From CAYTED01 sp964404075 (GTDB lineage: Bacteria; Patescibacteriota; Minisyncoccia; Moranbacterales; UBA1568), in assembly GCA_964404075.1 (NCBI GenBank), contig CAYOIM010000019.1, forward strand, positions 1 through 17,889: a stretch of DNA of 17,889 nt. The letters are read 5' to 3'. The notes under the pieces were generated by a model. It ran no database searches, was not told where the DNA came from, and saw only the letters and a program-made list of their open reading frames with translations. Below are positions 7,131 to 14,136 of the stretch, piece after piece. How positions within the stretch are numbered: position 1 is the first letter of the stretch; each line of letters opens with the position of its first letter. The position numbers were made by a program, and so were the translations under genes.

Positions 7131-8369
7131 TCAAACAATCCGCAGTACTCCCGGGGCAAACATCAGCATCAATCCAAGGAAGAGCATCAGCACTCCTCCA
7201 ATAAGGTTTGCCCAACGAGAATAAGTCGCCGTGAGGTGGAGCTTCTCAAAGCCCCATAATGCGAGACCGAAGACGAGGAAATCGTCGATCATATAGAAGA
7301 AGATGTAGATCGCCATGAGCGTCTGCGTCCCGAAAAATCCCAAATGATTGATCTCGAGTATCTTCGTAAACGCCTGCGGAATGCCGATAGAGCAGGCGAA
7401 TTCGATCACATTCACCGAGAAAGCGAGCATGATGACCCCAATCGCCGAAATCCAGGTCAGCGGTTCGCTCGCGATCTTCTTTATCTGTCCCGAGATCTTC
7501 GACCGACCCTTGGCATCGACGACCTGGCATGTCCCATCATTTTTCCACCACTCATACAGGAAGAAAATCCCGCCACCGATAGAAACCAATCCCACGATCG
7601 GCGTCACGACACGATCCAGCCCGACGAAATCGAAAGCCGTGAACCACACATTGAGGATGAGGTAGTACATCACCGTCTCCGCCAGGATGAAGAGCCCCGC
7701 GATGGACCACATCCGCGCGCGCGATCCCGTCTGGATGAGCACGAGGAGGAAAGTCACGAGCACCCACATCGCGCAGGGATTGAACCCATCGATGAACCCG
7801 AGTACCGAGGCGAGGAGCGGGAGCGAATACCCCGAAACATCGAGCGTCCTTCCGATGAAAGGCACCCTGATGGCGCTCAGCGGATTCTTCGGATTCGTGC
7901 AAATCCCCGTTTCGGCATTACATATCGGCGCTCCCGTATCAGTACGCTCGAGCGCTCCTCCATTCGCCAGAGTATCGCCAAGCGATCCGGAAACTCCCTC
8001 TCGTCTCGCGCGCGAAAAGATATCATCAAAAATCTTCCCCGTCGTATCGGACGACTCGAACCCTTGCAAAACGAAACGGCCGCCGATAATGGTCGTCGGT
8101 GTCGCGCGGGGAAGACCCGTCCTCTCCGATACTTTCGCAAGGAGCGCTTCTCCTTCAGCCTCATAGACATCGTGAAAACGAATATCCGCTTCCGGATGGG
8201 ATTTCTGGAAACGGAGGAGGAACTCCCTCTCCGCCTGACAATGACCGCAGACATCCCGCTCCAGCACATCGATCGACACCGGCATCATTTCCGCTGAAAC
8301 GACTGATCCGAACGATACCCCCCCGAAGAGAACGATGCCGAGCAGTACATATCTCATATTTTTCACCAT
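7131..8369 (-). CDS. Thioredoxin-like/DsbD-type membrane redox fusion protein
   Basis: This 412-residue protein joins two parts. After a signal sequence or anchor (about 1-26) comes an extracytoplasmic glutaredoxin/thioredoxin-like domain with CGHC (41-44) and a cis-Pro in RATPTTIIGG (P91). A linker with a further pair, C150 and C157, follows. A CcdA/DsbD-type membrane domain (about 180-410) then shows roughly six helices, NPCA (C199) in the first and FACS (C326) in a later one. In this family the two membrane cysteines carry electrons across the membrane to the outward domain. The likely role is reduction or recycling of extracytoplasmic thiols. The start overlaps the stop of the upstream heme-protein gene by 7 bases (ATGGTGA), suggesting translational coupling. 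ATG at 8357 is an alternative start. Confidence 0.88.
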   Translation of the reverse strand: MVKNMRYVLLGIVLFGGVSFGSVVSAEMMPVSIDVLERDVCGHCQAEREFLLRFQKSHPEADIRFHDVYEAEGEALLAKVSERTGLPRATPTTIIGGRFVLQGFESSDTTGKIFDDIFSRARREGVSGSLGDTLANGGALERTDTGAPICNAETGICTNPKNPLSAIRVPFIGRTLDVSGYSLPLLASVLGFIDGFNPCAMWVLVTFLLVLIQTGSRARMWSIAGLFILAETVMYYLILNVWFTAFDFVGLDRVVTPIVGLVSIGGGIFFLYEWWKNDGTCQVVDAKGRSKISGQIKKIASEPLTWISAIGVIMLAFSVNVIEFACSIGIPQAFTKILEINHLGFFGTQTLMAIYIFFYMIDDFLVFGLALWGFEKLHLTATYSRWANLIGGVLMLFLGLMLMFAPGVLRIV

Positions 8370-9106
8370 ATCTTTTGTCTTTCATGTGATACGATACTGC
8401 GCTGATATGATCGATACGAAAGCGCGACAGAATCCGAAATCCGCCTGAGCGTGGGAGAGAAATCCTTCCATGACAGGAGTTTCAGTATAGCATAAATCAA
8501 AAGGAGGAGCACTGCCTCCAAGCCCCTCAGCGTGAGGGAGCTCTCCCCGCTCCCGGCACCGACGAACGCCCGGTGCGCCACCACGAGTACGAATGCCGGA
8601 TACACGAGGAAATGTATCCGCTTCCACCATATTCCCAGAGTCTGCGTCGATATCCTATTCGAAGTGAAGATAAGCGGGAGAAGAAATATCATCGCCACAA
8701 CACCGAACACGGGTGCCAGACGGACAAAATTCCCATCGGACAATGAAAGCATCGCCGCGATATCATACCCGTGAAGGATATATCCGATACCGTGGATACA
8801 GGCGAAATACCCCATAAGAATGCCCACTTCCCGACGGAATCCCATGAGAAGGAGAAGGAGCTTCATCCGGAACATCTTCGACAACGGACTGAGGAAAAGC
8901 AGGAGGATGAGGAGCGTTCCCGCCGCTTCGCCGAAATCCCGCCGAAGCGATGGCAAGATGACACCGATGATGATACTGAGATGGGCGACTATCAGTATGC
9001 CTCGCTTGATTTCCCTTCCGAAGCGGATGAGCAGATTCGAAAGAAAATCGTGGGCACGAAAGAGAGCCACCAAAAGAGGATCCGCTATTTGTAATAATTT
9101 CTCCAT
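8363..9106 (-). CDS. YedZ/MsrQ-like heme membrane protein (ferric reductase-like domain)
   Basis: This is a polytopic membrane protein of about 247 residues with some six hydrophobic segments. It has the histidine pattern of the ferric reductase-like transmembrane family: H105 and H112 in one helix region (ACIHGIGYILHG), and H165 and H178 in a later helix, where WWKRIHFLVYP ends in VVAH. The 13-residue spacing and the W-x-R-x-H context resemble YedZ/MsrQ, which binds b-type heme and passes quinol electrons outward. No MsrP partner is in the window. The frame is open to 9319, but a promoter box at 9263 lies inside that extension, so I chose ATG 9106 (MEKLLQIADP); 9133 and 9199 are possible. 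The stop overlaps the DsbD-like start, pairing heme and thiol electron transfer. Confidence 0.75.
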   Translation of the reverse strand: MEKLLQIADPLLVALFRAHDFLSNLLIRFGREIKRGILIVAHLSIIIGVILPSLRRDFGEAAGTLLILLLFLSPLSKMFRMKLLLLLMGFRREVGILMGYFACIHGIGYILHGYDIAAMLSLSDGNFVRLAPVFGVVAMIFLLPLIFTSNRISTQTLGIWWKRIHFLVYPAFVLVVAHRAFVGAGSGESSLTLRGLEAVLLLLIYAILKLLSWKDFSPTLRRISDSVALSYRSYQRSIVSHERQKIW

Positions 9107-9262
9107 AGGGAATGATACACTCAGTGATCTCATGCACACAAAACTACTCTGACCGCTCACCTGAAAAACAAAAAATAGAGGAGGGTGAGTATGATGCATT
9201 GCACCACCCCGAGGAGGACAAAAATACCTCTCGAAAGATTCGGTTTCTGTTCCATTCCTTTC

Positions 9263-9271
9263 AGTATACCA
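9263..9271 (-). promoter_or_regulatory. Extended -10 promoter box upstream of the heme membrane protein
   Basis: The minus strand reads TGGTATACT, with a weak TTTTGC about 17 bases upstream. The predicted transcript start is near 9256. This argues that the true start codon is 9199 or lower. It lies in a stretch of about 385 bases without a gene (9107-9492), whose other content is the large fold-back element at 9334-9495. Confidence 0.5.
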
Positions 9272-9333
9272 CCGTCCATCAAATGGCAAAACATCAAATA
9301 AGCAAAAGAAATGCGTCAAGAAAAAAGAAAAAA

Positions 9334-9495
9334 TAGACCTGTTGCCTTATAGGCTTCTTGATCAAAGCAGACAGATTTCAGACAAAGCTGATGGAAAAAT
9401 GTTTTTTGTTTAGCCGAAGCTAAGCCAAAAATATTTTTCCAAGGGTTTGGCGAAAGATGTCGCTTTGAGCTGGAGCTTATAAGGCAACAGGTCTA
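9334..9495. repeat. 162-bp fold-back (hairpin) element with 18-bp terminal inverted repeats
   Basis: The terminal arms, starting TAGACCTGTTGCC, pair perfectly over 18 bp (9334-9351 with 9478-9495). Pairing continues inward with small internal loops: TCAAAGC with GCTTTGA (9362-9368/9462-9468), GACA with TGTC, and TGGAAAAAT with ATTTTTCCA (9392-9400/9433-9441). A closing stem TTTAGC/GCTAAG caps on the tetraloop CGAA (9415-9418). Nearly the whole element thus forms one rod. The right end contains the TAG stop codon of the wall-hydrolase gene. It could act as a 3' RNA structure or terminator, or be a MITE-like non-autonomous element. No transposase or second copy is in the window. Confidence 0.85.
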
Positions 9496-10260
9496 ATATC
9501 GGATCGCGAGGACGCGATAATACTGATCCACATCGCTCACCCACTTGCGTACGCTCTCATCGGAATGGGTCGCGCAGGATGACCCGCATTTCCAGATCGT
9601 GAAATTCTTCGGCTCGCTCGTGGAACGGAGCCGCACCAGTTCCGCGATACGGTTCCCGACTTTCTCGACGGCTTCTTCCGGCGACCCGAAACACCCATGT
9701 CCCATGGCCACTCCGCGACTTCCCGCCCCCTTGAATCCCCAATAATTGAAACAATCCGCTCCATCATCCGAACGAGGGATTCTCTTCCCCCAATTCGACT
9801 CCTTCTTCGCGATGCCCACGATAAGTGCCGCCACCTCCCGATCATACCGGGCGATAGCCGGAGCCATCAACTCGATCGGATACCCCGCCGTCATGAAGGC
9901 GATCTCGGTATTCAAGAGATGCTCTGGAAACGAGAGTCCCTCATCGAATGACTGCCTTTGTTTCGCGGCGATCTGCTGTGACCATGCCTTCGCCTCTTCT
10001 CCGCAATCATCACTGGCGAGAGCGCGCCTTGATTGGCTCCCGATCGGAAGCAAGAGGCGCGTCATCAAACGGGTACGGAAAGCGCAATCAGGCAGGATAT
10101 TCGCCGACATCTCAGCGCTCTGGTGCACTGGTACTTCCCACAGGGAAATCGCGACGATACCGCCGAGAAAAAGAAAAGCACCGAACATTCCGATGACCCG
10201 CGGAGACTCCGCCATGCATTTCGAGAGTGCATCGAAAGTGATGAAGAAAAATCGGAACAT
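9493..10260 (-). CDS. Membrane-anchored GH73/lysozyme-like wall hydrolase, paralogue A
   Basis: This 255-residue protein has an N-terminal membrane helix (about 22-41) and a C-terminal domain (about 125-250). The motif GIAKKESNWG places a probable catalytic Glu at 154, followed by NYWGFK. This recalls the E-S-x-W-G and N-x-F-G-x-K pattern of GH73 glucosaminidases and related lysozyme-fold enzymes that cut peptidoglycan. Four cysteines (170, 190, 225, 229) match the paralogue at 10555-11472 in exact spacing and probably form two disulfides. The frame is open to 10347, but a promoter (10319-10347) overlaps that extension, so I chose ATG 10260. The stop codon belongs to the end of the 162-bp fold-back element. 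The exact enzyme class is inferred. Confidence 0.7.
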   Translation of the reverse strand: MFRFFFITFDALSKCMAESPRVIGMFGAFLFLGGIVAISLWEVPVHQSAEMSANILPDCAFRTRLMTRLLLPIGSQSRRALASDDCGEEAKAWSQQIAAKQRQSFDEGLSFPEHLLNTEIAFMTAGYPIELMAPAIARYDREVAALIVGIAKKESNWGKRIPRSDDGADCFNYWGFKGAGSRGVAMGHGCFGSPEEAVEKVGNRIAELVRLRSTSEPKNFTIWKCGSSCATHSDESVRKWVSDVDQYYRVLAIRY

Positions 10261-10318
10261 AGTATGAAAAAGCAGATGAGAAAATGGGAGGAAAGGATAT
10301 CCTGAAGAATGAGGTTCC

Positions 10319-10347
10319 ATTCTAGCAGAAATACGGGTGGGAATCAA
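10319..10347 (-). promoter_or_regulatory. Promoter of wall hydrolase A
   Basis: On the minus strand TTGATT (10342-10347) and TAGAAT (10319-10324) are separated by exactly 17 bases. The predicted transcript start near 10312 leaves a leader of about 50 bases to the ATG at 10260 and rules out the upstream candidate starts at 10347 and 10320. Confidence 0.55.
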
Positions 10348-10393
10348 TTGACAAAGTACCCGTTTTCATTCCTCCATACAGCTGAAACAAAGC

Positions 10394-10417
10394 AAAAAAA
10401 AACGCCAGTTAAGCGTT
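10394..10417 (-). terminator. Intrinsic terminator downstream of wall hydrolase B
   Basis: Read on the minus strand, a 5-bp stem AACGC/GCGTT with a 7-base loop runs into an unbroken run of nine Ts. The stem is short but the T-tract is strong. It would end the transcript of the 10555-11472 gene after the large palindrome, and it lies before the promoter of paralogue A. Confidence 0.5.
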
Positions 10418-10435
10418 GATTAACAATCCATTCAA

Positions 10436-10552
10436 GGATCGTTTCGGTTGAGTGCAGTTCGAGGCGCCATCGAGGAGCGGAGTAAGCCGTACTGAAATAG
10501 TACGGTGTCGAGCACCGGGTGGGAACGAAGAAATGCCTCAACGAAACGATCC
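10436..10552. repeat. 117-bp imperfect palindrome abutting the stop of wall hydrolase B
   Basis: The outer arms pair over 16 bp with one bulged base (10436-10452 with 10537-10552, starting GGATCGTTTC). GCA/TGC and several short helices follow inside, and a 7-bp apical stem CCGTACT/AGTACGG (10487-10493/10499-10505) closes on GAAAT. It starts 2 bases after the TAA of the gene ending at 10555, so on the minus strand it is the 3' untranslated region. Large internal loops make it look more like a folded RNA than a simple terminator. A dispersed repeat element is the alternative. Confidence 0.7.
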
Positions 10553-10554
10553 AG

Positions 10555-11472
10555 TTATTCCTTCTCGGCATCATTCAGGGCATTATAGTACCCTTCCACA
10601 TCGGATATCCACTTGCGGACGCTTTCCGCGGAATGCCCGGCACAGGAATATCCGCATTTCCAGATGATCATCTTCTCAGGAGTATTCCGTTCATAATCAT
10701 AAATGAGGTTCTCGATCCGCTTCGAGACGGAATCCACCGCATCTTTCTTCCCATTGAAACAGGTATGGCCGCCCGTCCCCATGAGACGGCGGCGTTCCCT
10801 GAATCCCCAGTAATTGTAGCAGTCCTGTCCATCGAGGACCGGCACGCGTCGCCCCCAGTTCGATTCTTTCTTCGCGATACCGATGAGGAATGTCGCCGTG
10901 ATGCGATCCTTCTCGAAAATGAATGGGAGCATGGACTCGATAGGGTATCCGGCGACCATGCGGCGCACCTCGGTTTCGAATTTATCCTGTTTTTCCTCGT
11001 CGATGAACTGGGAAAGGATCTCTATCTCGAATGGTTTCTCATCAACTCCACTCTCATTCGCCAGCGCGAGGAGGTCTGCCGATGAGAGATCCTTCGAGGA
11101 TTCAAGGGCGCGTTCCGTCGACACGCCAGCCACCTGATTCGCCGTATCGGCCGAAGCGTTGCCATTGACCAGTCGCTCCACGAGGTGCGTCATCGCCATA
11201 CCCAGTACGACCGCCGCCACCAGGACGAGACGGGATGGTCGAAGCATGCGAAACGGAAATACCGGATGTCGGAGGAATGCATATCGTAAAGACAAGTTGC
11301 GGAAAGCGACTCTCGATCGGTACCGCTTCACCTGCCATTTCAAATGAAGGGAATGAAGTACTGTGAAGAACGCATTCTCCCTTCTCAGGGAAAGGGAGAC
11401 CTGAGAGCGCACCACCCGAACAACATGAAGTACCCCCCCGAAAACTGATCGTACCGCCGAAAAAAAGAGCAT
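10555..11472 (-). CDS. Membrane-anchored GH73/lysozyme-like wall hydrolase, paralogue B
   Basis: This 305-residue protein has a basic cytoplasmic N-terminus of about 80 residues, one membrane helix (about 81-98, LVLVAAVVLGMAMTHL), a linker, and a C-terminal domain clearly homologous to paralogue A. Shared blocks include AGYPIE, GIAKKESNWG (probable catalytic Glu 203), DCYNYWGF, WKCGYSC and ESVRKWISDV. Cysteines 218, 238, 273 and 277 match the spacing in A exactly. The start at 11472 is well supported: AGGAG lies six bases upstream, one of the few good Shine-Dalgarno sites in the window. The frame is open to 11628, but that extension has no homologous content. Expected role: peptidoglycan cleavage outside the membrane, perhaps for growth or pilus passage. 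Confidence 0.72.
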   Translation of the reverse strand: MLFFSAVRSVFGGVLHVVRVVRSQVSLSLRRENAFFTVLHSLHLKWQVKRYRSRVAFRNLSLRYAFLRHPVFPFRMLRPSRLVLVAAVVLGMAMTHLVERLVNGNASADTANQVAGVSTERALESSKDLSSADLLALANESGVDEKPFEIEILSQFIDEEKQDKFETEVRRMVAGYPIESMLPFIFEKDRITATFLIGIAKKESNWGRRVPVLDGQDCYNYWGFRERRRLMGTGGHTCFNGKKDAVDSVSKRIENLIYDYERNTPEKMIIWKCGYSCAGHSAESVRKWISDVEGYYNALNDAEKE

Positions 11473-11659
11473 GAGCTTCTCCTGAAAAAAAACATTCCTC
11501 CGAGGTGCGAAATTGCCGGCGAGATGATTTTCAGGCAGGGAAACAGCATGGACAAAAGACACGGACGCTCTCCTCCGCGACACTCGTGATGCTGACTTTT
11601 TGGGTGCGATATCGAAATGTCTTCTCATGTTTCTGTTCTTGTTTCTGCTACACCCCCGA

Positions 11660-12049
11660 TTACTCGATACCGGCCGCCTTCTTGAAGAAAGCGATGGCGT
11701 CCGGCGTCCCGATCATACACTTCCCATCCGCAAAAACGAAAGGTACCCCCATCCCTTCCGGCTGTATGCCGCATATTTGAGCGCGAGTTTCCATTTCACG
11801 GGCATTCTTCGTATTGTGCCATACTTCCTTTTTCACGAAACGCACTTTCTCCGCGACGCCGTTCTGATCGATGAAATCCTGCACATCCTTGCAATGCGGA
11901 CATTCCTCGCCATAGTAATAGATGATGGAAGCGCCATCGTCCGGTGTCGCCTCGATGACCGACCCGGCGCCATCCTTCAGCCCCCAGTACACCAACCCCG
12001 CTATCAACGCCACGACGGCGCCGGCAAACATGACCAGCTCTTTCTTCAT
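11660..12049 (-). CDS. Membrane-anchored thioredoxin/glutaredoxin-like protein (CPHC)
   Basis: This 129-residue protein has an N-terminal membrane helix (about 5-23) and a single small thioredoxin-fold domain. The active site CPHC (50-53) follows the strand SIIYYYGEE. The cis-proline loop is GVPFVFADG, and two other cysteines are C93 and C111. It should lie outside the membrane and exchange thiols. It resembles the outward domain of the DsbD-type fusion at 7131-8369, so it may be an electron acceptor from that protein or act on cysteine-rich exported proteins such as the neighbouring wall hydrolases. It follows lgt, with its own extended -10 box. Confidence 0.85.
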   Translation of the reverse strand: MKKELVMFAGAVVALIAGLVYWGLKDGAGSVIEATPDDGASIIYYYGEECPHCKDVQDFIDQNGVAEKVRFVKKEVWHNTKNAREMETRAQICGIQPEGMGVPFVFADGKCMIGTPDAIAFFKKAAGIE

Positions 12050-12070
12050 ACTCGGAACATATCACATCAA

Positions 12071-12904
12071 TTACCCTCCCAGTATAGCACTTCTCTCCCT
12101 TCCTACCGAATGAGCGAGATATACGGCGACCAGAAGGAGTGCGACACTATAGAGTTGCCCCCGAGTGAACGCCCCGAAAAAGAATTCCCCCGCGAAATCC
12201 GGTTCCCGAAAAAACTCCATGAAAAAACGGATACTCCCGTACCACAACAGAAAGGAGATGCTGATCATTCCTGGTCCCGTCCGCATCGTCCGTTTGCACC
12301 AAAGAATGAGGAAGAGAATGATGCCTTCGAAAAACGCCTCATAGAGCTGACTCGGGTGCCGGAGGAGCCCGCCGCCCAGGGGAAAATACATGCCCCAAGG
12401 AACCGTGGTGACCCGACCGAACAGTTCTCCGTTCATGAAATTTCCGATACGACCGAAAAAAATCGCAAGAGGAGCAACCAGCGCGAAATAATCCGCCCGC
12501 AGGAAGAATGTCCCGGATGACCGCAACGAAGTACACCACAACGCTATCATCACTCCGATGACTCCTCCGAAAAAACTCATGCCGAAAAATCCGACGAACA
12601 CGCCGTTCTCAAAAGGAAAGAAAATACTGAGAGGATTTGACCAAAAAGACTCTGGGGCGTAAAGCAAGGCATATCCAAGACGACCTCCGATCAATGCCCC
12701 GCAGAAAATCCATATCAGGGATCCCACAAGCGATTCGCGGAAAGATTCGGTCGTCCCATCTCGCCGGAAGAACACAGAAAGAGCATACCAGACGATAAGC
12801 AGACCAAAAATCCAGCAAAGACTATAGAAACGGATCGGGAACCCGCCGACAACGAAAGCGATCGGACTTATATGCTCCGGCAGTGATTGCCACAAGGACA
12901 GCAT
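12071..12904 (-). CDS. lgt: Prolipoprotein diacylglyceryl transferase Lgt
   Basis: This 277-residue multi-spanning membrane enzyme would transfer a diacylglyceryl group from phosphatidylglycerol to the lipobox cysteine of prolipoproteins, the first step of lipoprotein maturation. It has the Lgt signature GRIGNFMNGELFGR (151-164), the downstream HPSQLYEA block (H183) and about seven hydrophobic segments. The length is usual for the family. The start is 5 bases after the stop of the AI-2E permease gene, so the two are probably co-transcribed. No lspA was seen in the window. Confidence 0.95.
   Translation of the reverse strand: MLSLWQSLPEHISPIAFVVGGFPIRFYSLCWIFGLLIVWYALSVFFRRDGTTESFRESLVGSLIWIFCGALIGGRLGYALLYAPESFWSNPLSIFFPFENGVFVGFFGMSFFGGVIGVMIALWCTSLRSSGTFFLRADYFALVAPLAIFFGRIGNFMNGELFGRVTTVPWGMYFPLGGGLLRHPSQLYEAFFEGIILFLILWCKRTMRTGPGMISISFLLWYGSIRFFMEFFREPDFAGEFFFGAFTRGQLYSVALLLVAVYLAHSVGRERSAILGG
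12081..12089 (-). promoter_or_regulatory. Extended -10 promoter box upstream of the CPHC thioredoxin
   Basis: The minus strand reads TGCTATACT inside the 3' end of lgt, with a weak TTCGGT 18 bases upstream. The predicted transcript start near 12074 leaves a leader of about 25 bases to the ATG at 12049. Confidence 0.5.
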
Positions 12905-12909
12905 AGAGT

Positions 12910-13989
12910 TCAGTCTTTCCGATATTCACGGGTCGGGTCATTGTACGAGTCCAATTGCTTGCGGAATTCAATGACATAAATATCCCACAACGCCATGAAG
13001 AGCGACATCACGATCGGTCCCAGGATAAAGCCCGAAAGCCCGAACAAGGAGAGTCCGCCGAGGGTTGCGAAAAAAATGACCAAGGGATGCATCTGCGTAT
13101 CCTTGCCGACCAGTTTCGGTTTCAGGATATTGTCGATAAGGGAGATGATGCCGAACCCGACGCCGAGAACGAGAGTACCCTGCCAGAAATCCCCCAAAAA
13201 AAGAAGTATGATGCCCATCGGGAACCAGACTGCCGCCGTTCCGATGATCGGAATGATGGAGAAGAAGAACATGAGCGTCGCCCACACGAGAGGCGATGAC
13301 ACTCCGACCGCCGCGAAGAGCACGCCACCGATGATACTCTGTAATACTCCGATGACAATCGTCCCCTTGATCGTCGCCCTCGTCATCGAGACGAATTTCC
13401 TGATGAGGAGCTCATCATGCTCGTCTCGGAGGGGCGATAGCTTCTTCAGATACCGGAGCCCCTGCTCGCCATCGATAAAGAAATAGTAGAGCGTGAAAAA
13501 CAGGACGAATATCCAGAACAAGAACTGACTCACCCCGCGATATGCTGCCTGAAAAATATCCAGGAAATTGCCGCTCCATCCCCGGATACCCTGGAAAACC
13601 GCTTCTCCCGAGAGCGAATTCCCTGCTATCCGATCCAGAACGGGAATGTGCCGAATGGAAGAAAGGATCTGCGAAACGAACTGTTGCACCGTCTTTTCCT
13701 GACTGAATACCTGATAGAGCGAACTCGCCTCAGTGGCGACGGCCGCGACGACGAGAAAAATCGGCGTGATAATGACAAAGATGATAAGGAGGCAGGAAAG
13801 GGAGGATGCGAGAGCCGGACGATTCCCTGTCTTTTGCAGAATCCACCGATGCGGCTCGGCGAATACGGCAGCGAGAATGGCGGCGGCGATGATGGCCGTG
13901 AGAAACGGCTGAAACAGAAAAAACGCCACCGCCCCGACTGTTATCATCAGGATGAAAAAGAAATAAATGTTGAGATGCTGGAGGTACAT
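12910..13989 (-). CDS. AI-2E family (PF01594) transporter-like permease
   Basis: This protein of about 359 residues has the layout of the AI-2E transporter family. Two or three N-terminal helices are followed by a hydrophilic middle and a C-terminal cluster of helices, with the typical blocks IIGGVLFAAVGVSSPLVWA, IPIIGTAAVWFPMG and ILKPKLVGK. Members have been linked to export of autoinducer-2 or other small molecules and to Na+/H+ antiport, so the substrate cannot be read from sequence. The frame is open to 14148, but that extension crosses the hairpin terminator at 14049-14104, so I chose ATG 13989 (MYLQHLNIYFFF). It is followed by lgt after 5 bases. Confidence 0.88.
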   Translation of the reverse strand: MYLQHLNIYFFFILMITVGAVAFFLFQPFLTAIIAAAILAAVFAEPHRWILQKTGNRPALASSLSCLLIIFVIITPIFLVVAAVATEASSLYQVFSQEKTVQQFVSQILSSIRHIPVLDRIAGNSLSGEAVFQGIRGWSGNFLDIFQAAYRGVSQFLFWIFVLFFTLYYFFIDGEQGLRYLKKLSPLRDEHDELLIRKFVSMTRATIKGTIVIGVLQSIIGGVLFAAVGVSSPLVWATLMFFFSIIPIIGTAAVWFPMGIILLFLGDFWQGTLVLGVGFGIISLIDNILKPKLVGKDTQMHPLVIFFATLGGLSLFGLSGFILGPIVMSLFMALWDIYVIEFRKQLDSYNDPTREYRKD

Positions 13990-14048
13990 AGCAATGAAGA
14001 GGCTATAAAGATTAGAGGTTAGAGATGAGAAGTGAGATGAAAGATGGG

Positions 14049-14104
14049 AATTTTTTACAACGGTCGCTCCGCTTCCGGAGCGGTGCGTCCGCTGTAAAAA
14101 ATTC
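14049..14104 (+). terminator. Long hairpin terminator built on the 35-bp repeat, copy 4
   Basis: The core repeat is 14060-14094, closely matching the copy at 1654-1688. An inner stem CGCTCCG/CGGAGCG closes on the loop CTTC. The outer arms are T-rich on the left and A-rich on the right, giving pairing over most of 56 bases. It is therefore terminator-like on both strands. It separates the L25 gene (stop at 14190) from the permease gene (start 13989). Confidence 0.72.
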
Positions 14105-14136
14105 ATCATTCCACCCCCTATTATGAGCCTATCGAG

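Noticed and set aside
7344..8297. Long plus-strand open frame opposite the DsbD-type gene
   Set aside because: Composition is Arg/Asp/His-heavy with no motif; it is the complement of a well-supported gene.
8482..8490. TGCTATACT box on the minus strand inside the heme-protein gene
   Set aside because: It is within coding sequence with no -35 and about 115 bases before the DsbD-type start; likely chance.
11600..12520. Long plus-strand open frame across the thioredoxin gene and lgt
   Set aside because: It crosses two well-supported minus-strand genes and has no recognisable domain.
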